Part shown: in pieces, positions 36,798 through 46,700 of the stretch
Layout of the letters: each line of letters starts with the position of its first letter
Position numbering within the stretch: the first letter of the stretch is position 1
Translations under genes and position numbers: made by a program
Source: Streptomyces violens
GTDB lineage: Bacteria; Actinomycetota; Actinomycetes; Streptomycetales; Streptomycetaceae
Direction of reading: 5' to 3'
Length of the DNA stretch: 64,000 nucleotides
NCBI RefSeq assembly: GCF_000717745.1
Contig: NZ_JOBH01000010.1
Location: forward strand, 310,001 to 374,000
The notes under the pieces: generated by a model
What the model saw: the letters and a program-made list of their open reading frames with translations, nothing else
What the model was told of the DNA's origin: nothing
Databases searched by the model: none

Positions 36798-37963
36798 GCG
36801 TGCGGAGCGGGGACGGGCTCGGCGGGCGGGCGGCCATCGCGGGGATCGGGGCGACGGAGTTCTCCAAGGACTCCGGGCGGAGCGAGCTGAAGCTGGCGGT
36901 CGAGGCGGTGAGAGCGGCGCTGGCGGATGCCGGGCTGGCGCCGGGGGACGTGGACGGCATGGTCACGTTCACCATGGACACCAGCCCGGAGATCACCGTC
37001 GCCCAGGCGGCGGGCATCGGCGAGCTGTCGTTCTTCTCGCGTGTGCATTACGGCGGCGGGGCGGCGTGCGCGACCGTGCAGCAGGCGGCGATGGCGGTGG
37101 CGACCGGGGTGGCGGAGGTGGTGGTCTGCTACCGCGCGTTCAATGAACGTTCGGGCCGCCGCTTCGGTTCCGGCGTACAGCGGCGCGAGCCGTCCGCCGA
37201 GGGCGCGGCGCTCGGCTGGAACCTCCCGTTCGGGCTGCTGACGCCCGCCTCCTGGGTGGCCATGGCCGCGCAGCGGTACCTGCATGTGTACGGGCTGACG
37301 CCGGAGGCGTTCGGGCACGTGGCGGTCGCCGGACGGCGGTACGCGGCCCGTAACCCCGCCGCGTACTTCTACGGGAAGCCGATCACCTTGGAGGAGCACG
37401 CCGCCTCCCGCTGGATCGTCGAGCCGCTGCGGCTGCTGGACTGCTGCCAGGAGACGGACGGCGGGCAGGCGATCGTGGTGACGTCGGCCGAGCGGGCGCG
37501 TGACCTGCGGCGCCCGCCCGCCCTGATCACCGCGGCGGCGCAGGGCGCGGGCCGCGCGCAGGAGCAGATGACGAGCTACTACCGGGACGGCCTGACCGGG
37601 CTGCCCGAGACGGGCGTGGTGGCGGGGCAGTTGTGGCGGAGCAGCGGGCTGACGCCGGGGGAGATCGACGTCGGCATTTTGTACGACCACTTCACTCCCT
37701 TCGTGCTGATGCAGCTGGAGGAGTTCGGGTTCTGCGGGGCCGGTGAGGCGGCGGACTTTATAGCGGCGGACGGGCTGCCGCTCAATACGCACGGCGGGCA
37801 GCTGGGCGAGGCGTATCTGCACGGCATGAACGGGATCGCGGAGGGCGTGCGGCAGATCCGCGGCACGTCCGTGAACCAGGTGCCGGGCGCCTCCCGGGTG
37901 CTGGTCACGGCGGGCACGGGGGTGCCCACCTCGGGGCTGGTACTGGGCACGGACGAGGGCTGA
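36794..37963 (+). CDS. Thiolase-fold lipid-transfer protein (Ltp2-like aldolase)
   Basis: 389 residues of thiolase fold, of the lipid-transfer/Ltp2 group. Markers: HYGGGAACATVQQAAMAVATG, CYRAFNERSGRRFG, and the C-terminal NTHGGQLGEAYLHGMNGIAEG with TGVPTSGLVLG. In mycobacteria Ltp2 is a retro-aldolase that releases propionyl-CoA from a steroid side chain and works only when bound to the DUF35 domain of ChsH2. The overlap of this ATG with the stop of the MaoC-DUF35 gene predicts the same complex. No other steroid-degradation genes are in the window. Confidence 0.9.
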   Translation: MSVRSGDGLGGRAAIAGIGATEFSKDSGRSELKLAVEAVRAALADAGLAPGDVDGMVTFTMDTSPEITVAQAAGIGELSFFSRVHYGGGAACATVQQAAMAVATGVAEVVVCYRAFNERSGRRFGSGVQRREPSAEGAALGWNLPFGLLTPASWVAMAAQRYLHVYGLTPEAFGHVAVAGRRYAARNPAAYFYGKPITLEEHAASRWIVEPLRLLDCCQETDGGQAIVVTSAERARDLRRPPALITAAAQGAGRAQEQMTSYYRDGLTGLPETGVVAGQLWRSSGLTPGEIDVGILYDHFTPFVLMQLEEFGFCGAGEAADFIAADGLPLNTHGGQLGEAYLHGMNGIAEGVRQIRGTSVNQVPGASRVLVTAGTGVPTSGLVLGTDEG

Positions 37964-38103
37964 GCACGGCGGTCCGCAGGCCCGCCCCACGACAGCCCCT
38001 ACGACAGCCCGCACGACCGCCCCCACCCGGCATACGACTGAATGGGCGGTGCCGTTGGCGTGTCCGTTCCCGGGTGGCGGAGTGCGCCCCGTTCACTCGG
38101 CGT

Positions 38104-39069
38104 ATGAGATGGACAAAATCCGCAAAAAGTATCGCCTTGCTGGCGCTGCTGCCGACCGTCGGGCTGGTCCTCGCCCTCCTGGCAGCGCTGACCCCGTCCT
38201 GGTTCTCCTCCTCCCCGAAGGCAAGTGACGCGCGGCCGGCGGAGGCGCCGGGCGCCGGCAAGGCGGGCCGGGCGGCCGAGGCCGCGGCCGCCGACCCCGC
38301 CGCTTCCCCCGGCCCCGCGGCCCGGGCCCCCGCCAAGGCCCCGCCCACCGGCCCGTACCTCTACAAGGGCTTCGGGCTCGACACGTGCGAGGCCCCGGCG
38401 GTCAGCTCGCTCCGGGCCTGGAACAGCACCCGGTACCGGGCCATCGGCGTCTACTTCGCGGGGCGCGGCCGCGCCTGTCCCAAGCAGCACAATCTGAGCC
38501 CGCAGTGGTTCCAGGGAGCGAAGTGGGCCGGCTGGCGGGTGCTGCCCATCTACCTCGGCTCCCAGGCGCCGTGCGTGAAGAACAAGCACAAGCGGAAGTA
38601 CGCCATCGGCGCCGACCCCTACGGCCAGGGCGTGACCGAGGCCAGGGTGGCGGTGAACCGGGCCCGCGCGTACGGGATCATGCCGCGCAGCCCGATCTAC
38701 CTGGACATCGAGGCGTACAGCCTGACGAACCGCCCCTGCGCGGACCGCACGCTGCGCTTCATCCGCTCCTGGAACCGCGAGGTGAAGCGCTTCGGTTACC
38801 TGCCGGGCTTCTACAGCAGCGCGAACTCCGGCGTGCGGCACATGGCGCAGGCGCGCGCGCAGGGGATCACCGACCTCCCGGAGATCATGTGGTTCGCGCG
38901 CTGGAAGACGCCGCCGTCCGCGTACGGTGAGCGGTGGCTGCCGGCGCTGGCCTGGCACCCGAACCGCCGGATCCACCAGTACGTCGGCCACGTCGTGGAG
39001 ACCCACGGCGGCCGCGCGCTGAGCATCGACCGCAACTATGTGGACGCCCCGGTAGCGGTGATCAAGTGA
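38104..39069 (+). CDS. Secreted DUF1906 glycoside-hydrolase-like protein
   Basis: About 321 residues. Signal peptide or anchor (SIALLALLPTVGLVLALLAAL), an Ala/Pro-rich linker to residue ~80, then a DUF1906 (Rv2525c-like) TIM-barrel: YKGFGLDTCEAPAVSSL at the start and SPIYLDIEAY with the conserved acidic pair in the middle. The family resembles GH25-type lysozymes and is exported to the cell surface; its substrate is unproven. Four Cys could form disulfides. I use the ATG at 38104, which puts the signal peptide at the N-terminus; a GTG at 38074 is possible. Confidence 0.85.
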   Translation: MRWTKSAKSIALLALLPTVGLVLALLAALTPSWFSSSPKASDARPAEAPGAGKAGRAAEAAAADPAASPGPAARAPAKAPPTGPYLYKGFGLDTCEAPAVSSLRAWNSTRYRAIGVYFAGRGRACPKQHNLSPQWFQGAKWAGWRVLPIYLGSQAPCVKNKHKRKYAIGADPYGQGVTEARVAVNRARAYGIMPRSPIYLDIEAYSLTNRPCADRTLRFIRSWNREVKRFGYLPGFYSSANSGVRHMAQARAQGITDLPEIMWFARWKTPPSAYGERWLPALAWHPNRRIHQYVGHVVETHGGRALSIDRNYVDAPVAVIK

Positions 39070-39251
39070 CCGGCCACCCCCGTCGGGACGGTCCCGGCCA
39101 GGAGAGCGCCGGCGGGCGGACCCTGACGGGGGTGGGTCCGCGCTCCGCCCTGAGGAGGTGGGGGGAGCCCCACCCGTACAACCTGAGGCGGATGCGGCTT
39201 CGGCACCTCGGGCCGATCCCCGCCGAGCACGGCGCTCCTAGCGTGGAGGGC

Positions 39252-39851
39252 ATGACCACGCCAGTGTGCAAGGGCGCCTCGACCGCCGCGGTGGCACCGT
39301 CGTCGACGCCGCTCCCGTCGCCCTCGGCGCTCCCCTCCGTCGCCTCGTTCCCGTCCTTCCCGTCGTTCGCGGCGTACGTACGGGACCGGGGCCCGGCGCT
39401 GCTGCGCGCGGCCCGCTCGCTCACCGCCAACCCCAACGACGCGGAGGACCTCCTCCAGACCGCGCTGACCAAGACCTTCGTGGCCTGGGAGCGGATCGAG
39501 GACCACCGGGCCCTGGACGGTTACGTACGGCGGGCGCTGGTGAACACCCGTACCTCGCAGTGGCGCAAGCGGAAGATCGAGGAGTACGCCTGCGACGAGC
39601 TGCCCGAGCCCGGCCCCATAACGGCGGCTCCCGATCCCGCGGAGCGGCAGGTACTGCGGGACGCGATGTGGCGCGCCGTGCTCAGGCTGCCCGACCGGCA
39701 GCGGGCCATGGTCGTGCTGCGCTACTACGAGGACCTGAGCGAGGCGCAGACCGCCGAGGTGATGGACGTGTCGGTGGGCACGGTCAAGAGCGCCGTCTCC
39801 CGGGCGCTGGCCAAGCTGCGCGAGGACCCCGACCTGGCGCGGGCTTCCTGA
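39252..39851 (+). CDS. SigE-family ECF RNA polymerase sigma factor
   Basis: 199 residues. A Pro/Ser-rich N-terminal segment of about 38 residues is followed by sigma region 2 (LLRAARSLTANPNDAEDLLQTALTKTFVAWERI, with RRALVNTRTSQWRKRK in the promoter-melting part) and region 4 (LPDRQRAMVVLRYYEDLSEAQTAEVMDVSVGTVKSAVSRAL). It belongs to the Streptomyces SigE-like ECF group that often acts without a classical anti-sigma factor; none is encoded beside it. GGAGG lies only 2 nt from the ATG at 39252, closer than normal, so the true start may differ slightly. Confidence 0.9.
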   Translation: MTTPVCKGASTAAVAPSSTPLPSPSALPSVASFPSFPSFAAYVRDRGPALLRAARSLTANPNDAEDLLQTALTKTFVAWERIEDHRALDGYVRRALVNTRTSQWRKRKIEEYACDELPEPGPITAAPDPAERQVLRDAMWRAVLRLPDRQRAMVVLRYYEDLSEAQTAEVMDVSVGTVKSAVSRALAKLREDPDLARAS

Positions 39852-40022
39852 ACCGGCCGCAGCGGCCGTGGGCGCTCCCGTACGTCGATTCCGCACGTCA
39901 ACCGGACAGTGGCGTGACGGGTCACACGCCTGTTTTTCCCGAGCGGTAGTGACATACCGCGAGGTACGGCAGCAGAATCAGCGGAAATCTACTCGCCCGT
40001 AACAGGTCTTCGGGAGGCCCCG

Positions 40023-41675
<1,653 letters not shown>

Positions 41676-41708
41676 CGCTTCGGCTGACCGCTCGGCCGAC
41701 CGGGGGAG

Positions 41709-41744
41709 CGGTACGTCCGGGGAGCACGCTGCCCGGACGTACCG
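41709..41744. terminator. Bidirectional terminator between ligase and MFS genes
   Basis: CGGTACGTCCGGG (41709-41721) pairs with CCCGGACGTACCG (41732-41744): a perfect 13-bp stem in the 76-bp convergent gap. Confidence 0.8.
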
Positions 41745-41751
41745 TGTCGCC

Positions 41752-43011
41752 TCAGCGGCGGCCGGGCCTGTGGTGGGGGAGGAAGCGGCCCGCGGTGAGC
41801 CAGAGGAGGGCGAGGGTGCAGACGCCGGGCCAGTGCCAGTGGGTGAAGACCGGGCCGGTGAGGGCGGAGGCCAGGGCGCCGGCGAAGAAGGCCGTGACCA
41901 TGTAGGCGGTGTTGGCCGCGGCGGGGGAGCCGGTGGAGGTCAGGGCGCGGGTCTGGTTGGCGACCTGGCCGCAGACCAGGCCGGCGTGCAGCAGGACGGC
42001 TGCCACGCACAGGGCCCAGAGTTGATGACCGCCGAGCCAGAAGAGCGGTACGGAGACCAGCGAGAGCGTGTAGGCGGCGGCCACCACCCGGTTCGTACCG
42101 AAGCGGTCGATCAGGCCGCCGGCCAGCGGCGCCACCATCGCGGAGACCAGCCCGAAGAGGCCGAAGAGCCCGGCGGTCGCGGTGGAGAAGTGGTACGGCG
42201 CGCCGGTCAGCAGCAGGACCACCGCCGTCCACAGCGCGCTCCACACGCCGAACAGCCCGCCCTGGCGCAGGCACGCGCGCCGCAGGTCGGCGGAGGCGGT
42301 CAGGGTCCCCGGGACCTGGGCGATGCCCTTGCCGATGCGGGTCAGCAGCGCGCCGGAGACCTCGCGGCGCTCGGGCGGCAGCAGCGCGGCGGTCACGCAG
42401 CCGATCAGTACGGTGAGCGCGGCCGAGCCGAGGAGGACGGCGCGCCAGCCGTACGCCTGGCCGGCCAGCCCGCCCAGTACGCGGGCCGCGACGATGCCGG
42501 TGAACAGGCCCGCGACCACGGCCGCGACGTGCAGGCCGCGGCGCGCGGCGGGCGCCCGCTCGGCGACCAGCGGCACGAGGAGCTGCGGGATGACGGTCGT
42601 GGCGCCGGCGACCAGGAGCGCGGCGCCCAGGGCGGGCAGGCCGGGGGCGAGCCCCGCGACGGTCATCGCGGCGGCGGTGACGACGGAGAGCACGGCGATC
42701 AGGCGGCGCCGGTTGGCGGTGTCACCCAGCGGTACGAAGGACAACAGGCCGATGGCGTACCCGAGTTGGGAGACAGCGGTGATCCAGCTGACGCCGGCGG
42801 CGGGCAGTCCGAAGCTGCGGGCGATGAGGCCGAGGAGCGGTGCGGCGAGGTAGATGTTGGCGACCGTCGCGGCGGTGCAGAGGGAGATGACGGCGAGGAG
42901 GAGGCCGGGTGGGGGGCCGGTGCGGCTCTGCGGCGCGGGGGCCAGGGCTTCCTCGCCGGCCGATTCGCGGGCGGGGGCGGTGGACGGCTTGGCCGACGGC
43001 GTGGTGGGCAT
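41752..43011 (-). CDS. MFS transporter, DHA1/YnfM type
   Basis: 419 residues with twelve predicted helices after a short polar start. Motif A is QLGYAIGLLSFVPLGDTANRR, with the usual Gly/Asp/Arg pattern between helices 2 and 3. The subfamily (YnfM/drug:H+ antiporter-1-like) exports small molecules. ATG 43011 has GGGAGGAAG about 10 nt upstream; TATAAC (minus strand, 43057-43052) is a good -10 and the first TetR operator lies directly downstream of it, so repression by the divergent TetR is expected. Confidence 0.9.
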   Translation of the reverse strand: MPTTPSAKPSTAPARESAGEEALAPAPQSRTGPPPGLLLAVISLCTAATVANIYLAAPLLGLIARSFGLPAAGVSWITAVSQLGYAIGLLSFVPLGDTANRRRLIAVLSVVTAAAMTVAGLAPGLPALGAALLVAGATTVIPQLLVPLVAERAPAARRGLHVAAVVAGLFTGIVAARVLGGLAGQAYGWRAVLLGSAALTVLIGCVTAALLPPERREVSGALLTRIGKGIAQVPGTLTASADLRRACLRQGGLFGVWSALWTAVVLLLTGAPYHFSTATAGLFGLFGLVSAMVAPLAGGLIDRFGTNRVVAAAYTLSLVSVPLFWLGGHQLWALCVAAVLLHAGLVCGQVANQTRALTSTGSPAAANTAYMVTAFFAGALASALTGPVFTHWHWPGVCTLALLWLTAGRFLPHHRPGRR

Positions 43012-43038
43012 GGTGGCGGTGGCTTCCTCCCCGGTAGC

Positions 43039-43100
43039 AACCAACTGGTTGGTTATAAGTCTCGGCGCGTGCGTCGGTCGTGTCAACCAAACGGTTGGTT
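43039..43100. promoter_or_regulatory. Twin TetR operators in the MFS/TetR divergent promoter
   Basis: AACCAA-CTGG-TTGGTT at 43039-43054 and AACCAA-ACGG-TTGGTT at 43085-43100, identical arms with 46 bp centre to centre. The first follows the MFS -10 (TATAAC); the second abuts TACGCT (43100-43105), the likely -10 of the TetR gene. One repressor can thus control both promoters. Confidence 0.85.
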
Positions 43101-43111
43101 ACGCTGATTCC

Positions 43112-43696
43112 ATGACAGGGACCAGGGACCCCGCGGCCACCAAGGCACGCATCTTCGAAGCGGCGGCCGCGGAGTTCGCCGCGTACGGCATCGCGGGTGC
43201 CCGCATCGACCGGATCGCCCGCGAGGCCAAGGCCAACAAGCAGCTCATCTATGCCTACTTCGGCAACAAGAGCGAGCTGTTCGCGCAGGTCCTCGAGAAG
43301 CGGCTGGTCGACCACGCCCGCGACATGCCGATCGACGCCGACGACCCGGACGCCTGGGTCGACCGGCTCCTGGAGTACCACGACACCCACCCGCAGCTGC
43401 TGCGGCTGCTGTTGTGGGAGGGACTGGAGTACGGCACGGGTCCCCTGCCGCGCGAGGACGAGCGCAGCTCGCACTACGACCGCAAGGCCGAGGCGTTCGC
43501 CGACGCGCAGCGCCGCGGCGCCATCGACACCACCCTGCCGCCGCGCGACCTGGCGTTCATTCTGCTCGGCGTGGCGGCCTGGTACGCGGCCATGCCGCAG
43601 ATGCGGAAGATCCTGGTCGGTGACACGGACGAGGCGCGGGCCCGGCTGCGCGAGTCGATCGGCACGGCGGTGCGCCGGATCATCACCAAGCCGTAG
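43112..43696 (+). CDS. TetR-family repressor of the divergent MFS gene
   Basis: 194 residues. HTH at about 10-58 (GIAGARIDRIAREAKANKQLIYAYFGNKSELF), then a TetR_C-type ligand domain. The ATG is 6 nt after TACGCT (43100-43105) and has no Shine-Dalgarno, so a leaderless transcript is likely. Two AACCAA/TTGGTT operators lie in the shared promoter. It most probably represses itself and the exporter until a transported compound binds. Confidence 0.92.
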   Translation: MTGTRDPAATKARIFEAAAAEFAAYGIAGARIDRIAREAKANKQLIYAYFGNKSELFAQVLEKRLVDHARDMPIDADDPDAWVDRLLEYHDTHPQLLRLLLWEGLEYGTGPLPREDERSSHYDRKAEAFADAQRRGAIDTTLPPRDLAFILLGVAAWYAAMPQMRKILVGDTDEARARLRESIGTAVRRIITKP

Positions 43697-43710
43697 AGCG
43701 CGCCCCCGTA

Positions 43711-43736
43711 GGGCGTGCCCCGTCTCGGGCACGCCC
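43711..43736. terminator. Bidirectional terminator after the TetR gene
   Basis: GGGCGTGCCC (43711-43720), CGTCTC, GGGCACGCCC (43727-43736): a perfect 10-bp stem in the 52-bp convergent gap. Confidence 0.75.
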
Positions 43737-43748
43737 CGCAGGACGCGC

Positions 43749-46700
43749 CTAGTTGGTGCCGATCTTGGTGAGCAGGTCGACGATGCGGCCCTGGACGTCC
43801 GCGCTGGTGGACCGCTCGGCGAGGAACAGTACGGTCTCGCCGGACACCAGCCGCGGCAGCTGCGCCGGGTCCATGTCGGCCGAGGTGTAGACGACCAGCG
43901 GGGTGCGGGTGAGCAGCCCGTTCGCGCGCAGCCAGTCCACGATCCCGGCCCGCCGGCGGCGCACCTGCATCAGGTCCATCACCACGAGGTTGGGCCGGAT
44001 CTGGGTGGCGAGGCTGACCGCGTCCGCGTCCGTCGCGGCCCGCGCGACCTGCATGCCGCGCCGCTCCAGCGACGTGGTGAGCGCGCCCGCGACGGCGTCG
44101 TTCTCCTCGATCAGCAGGACGCGCGACGGGTGCTGCTCGCTGTCGCGCGGCGCGAGCGCCTTGAGCAGTACGGCCGGGTCGGCGCCGTACGCCGCCTCCC
44201 GGGTCGCCTGGGCCAGGCCGGCCGTCACCAGGACGGGCACCTCGGCGGCGCCCGCCGCCTGGCGCAGCGACTGCAGCGCCTTGCGGGTGATCGGCCCGGT
44301 CAGCGGGTCGACGAAGAGCGCGGCCGGGTACGCCGCGATCTGCGCGTCCACCTCCTCGCGGGAGTTGACGATCACCGGGCGGTAGCCGCGCTCGCTGAGC
44401 GCCTGCTCGGTCGAGGCGTCCGGCGCCGGCCACACCAGCAGCCGGCGCGGGTTGTCCAGCGGCTCGGGCGGCAGCTCGTCGTCCATGGGCGGCGGCTGCC
44501 GGTCCACGACCTCTATGGCGCCGTTCGGGCCGTCCAGCGGCTCGGGGCCCTCCTGGCCCTCGCCCGGCGCGGAGATCGCGAACGCGCGGCCCTCCGTGGA
44601 CTCCATCAGCGACGGCTGCGGCTGCGGCTGCCCGCCCTGCGGGGCGCGGGCGGCGGGCACCATCTCGGAGCCGGTGCCGCGCGCGTCGTCCTGCGGGGGC
44701 GCGGCGAGCTTCCGGCGCCGCCCGGAACCGGCGCTGCCGGCGCCCCCGAGGGTGCCGTTGGCGCCGCCGGCGCCAACGGTCGACTGGCTGTCCTGGGTCT
44801 GGCCCTCCTGGGCGGGCTGGCCGTGGCGGCCCGGCCGGCCCGGTCGGCCGTTGGCCGGCTGGTGCTGGTCGGCGATCTGCTGGGCGAAGGGGACACCCTG
44901 CCCCAGCGTGCGCACGCTGAACGCCCGGCCGTCCGACTGCCCCGCTTCCTCCTCCGGTACGGGCAGGGGCCGGCCCGCGGCGCCCTGCTGACCGGGTGCG
45001 GACTGGCGCGGTACGGAGGGGCTGCGCCGGCCGTTCTCCTGAGGCGAGGCCGGGGGCTGGGGCTGAGCCTGGGACTGCGCCTGAGGCTGGGGCTGTGGCT
45101 GTGCCTGGCGTCCGTCCTCGGGCTGCTGTGCGGCCTGCGTTGCTTGTGCGGCCTGGGTGGCCTGCGCGGCCTGTGCCTCCTGGCCGTGCGGCCCGGCGGC
45201 CTCGGCCGGGCTGGGCCGGCCGCGGCGGCGGCCCGTCGGCGCGGGGGCCGCGGTGTCGTCCTCGGGGTGCGTGACCTGGCCTCCGGCGCCCACCACGAAC
45301 GTACCGGTGGACTCCGAGTCGGCCATCGAAGCGGCGGCCCGCTCCTCGGCGGCGGCGCGGCGCGCGCGACGCCGGCCGGTCGGCGTGTCCCACTCACCGC
45401 CGGCGGCCGGACCGGCCTGCCCGGTTCCGGCACCGGCACCGGCGCCGTGCAGCGCGGGCAGCGCGCCACCGGACGCGTTGGCCCCGTCGGGCGCTCCCGC
45501 AGCGGTACCCGATGCCTCCTCGGGAGCCCGGCGGGCACGGCGGCGGCCAGTACCCGTGGGTACCGGCTCACCCTGGCCGACGGGACCCTGCGGGCCTGTG
45601 GCCTGGGCGGGGAGCTGCGGCGCGGGTGCCTGGGCGGCGGCCGCCCGCGGGTCGGGAGCCTGCGCCCCGGCGGCAGGCAGCGCGGGCCGCGACTGCTGAG
45701 CGCCGGGCTGCGGCTGCCGCGCACCGGGCTGCGGCTGGGCCGAGGCCTGGGACTGAGCGGCCGGGGCCTGTGCGGCGGCCTGGGCCGGATGCTGGTCGGC
45801 TGCGGCGGGCGGCAGCGCGAACGGCGTACGCGGGCTCTGCTGCCCGGCGGGCGCCGATGCGGGCGCACCACCGGAGCGCGCGGGGCTGAGCCCAGCGGGC
45901 CCCTGCCCGCCCTGACCGCTCTGCCCGCCCTGACCGGCCTGATCGCCCTGACCGGACGCCTGATCACCGCGGCGGCCCTGACCAGGCTGCTGCCCCGGAC
46001 CCGGACGGCCCGGACCCGCGGCCGGGGTCAGCGCGCTGGCGGCGGACCGTGACGGCTGCTCAGGGCCGCCCTGCGGCGCCTGCTGCGGCGCGTTCGTACC
46101 CTGGTTCGCTCCTTGGTTCGCCCCCTGCCCCGCAGGTACATGGGCCGGAAGCTGGTTCGGAATGGAGCGTCCGGCCGTGTCGGAGAGCGCACGGCGGGCC
46201 CGTCGGCCGCTCGGCTGCGGTCCCTGCTGGGCGTCCGCGGTCCCCTGAGCGGGCGCGGCCGGCAGCGCGGGCAGCCCGCCGCCCGCGGACTCCTGCTCCG
46301 GCTTGCCCCGCCGCCGGCCGCCTGTGCCACGGCCGTCCGTACCGCCTTCGCCGGGTGCCCCGGAACGGGAACCGGCATCGGTACCAGCACCGGAACCGGC
46401 GTCGGCACCAGCGCCGGTACCGGACGCCGGCATCTCCACCGTCCCGTCCGTACCGCCCACCTGCTGTCCGGCCGGTGCCGCCGAGCCGTCCGCCTTGACC
46501 GGTACCTCCAGGACGTACGCGCTGCCGCCCGCGCCGCCCGGTACCTCATGGGTCTGGAGCACGCCGCCGTGCAGCCGGACGATGCCGCGCACGATCGGGC
46601 CGTGCACCGGGTCGCCGCCGCTGTACGGGCCGCGTACCTCGATGCGGACGACCGCGCCGCGCTTGGCGGCCGCGACCACGATCGTGGAGTCACCGGCGGG

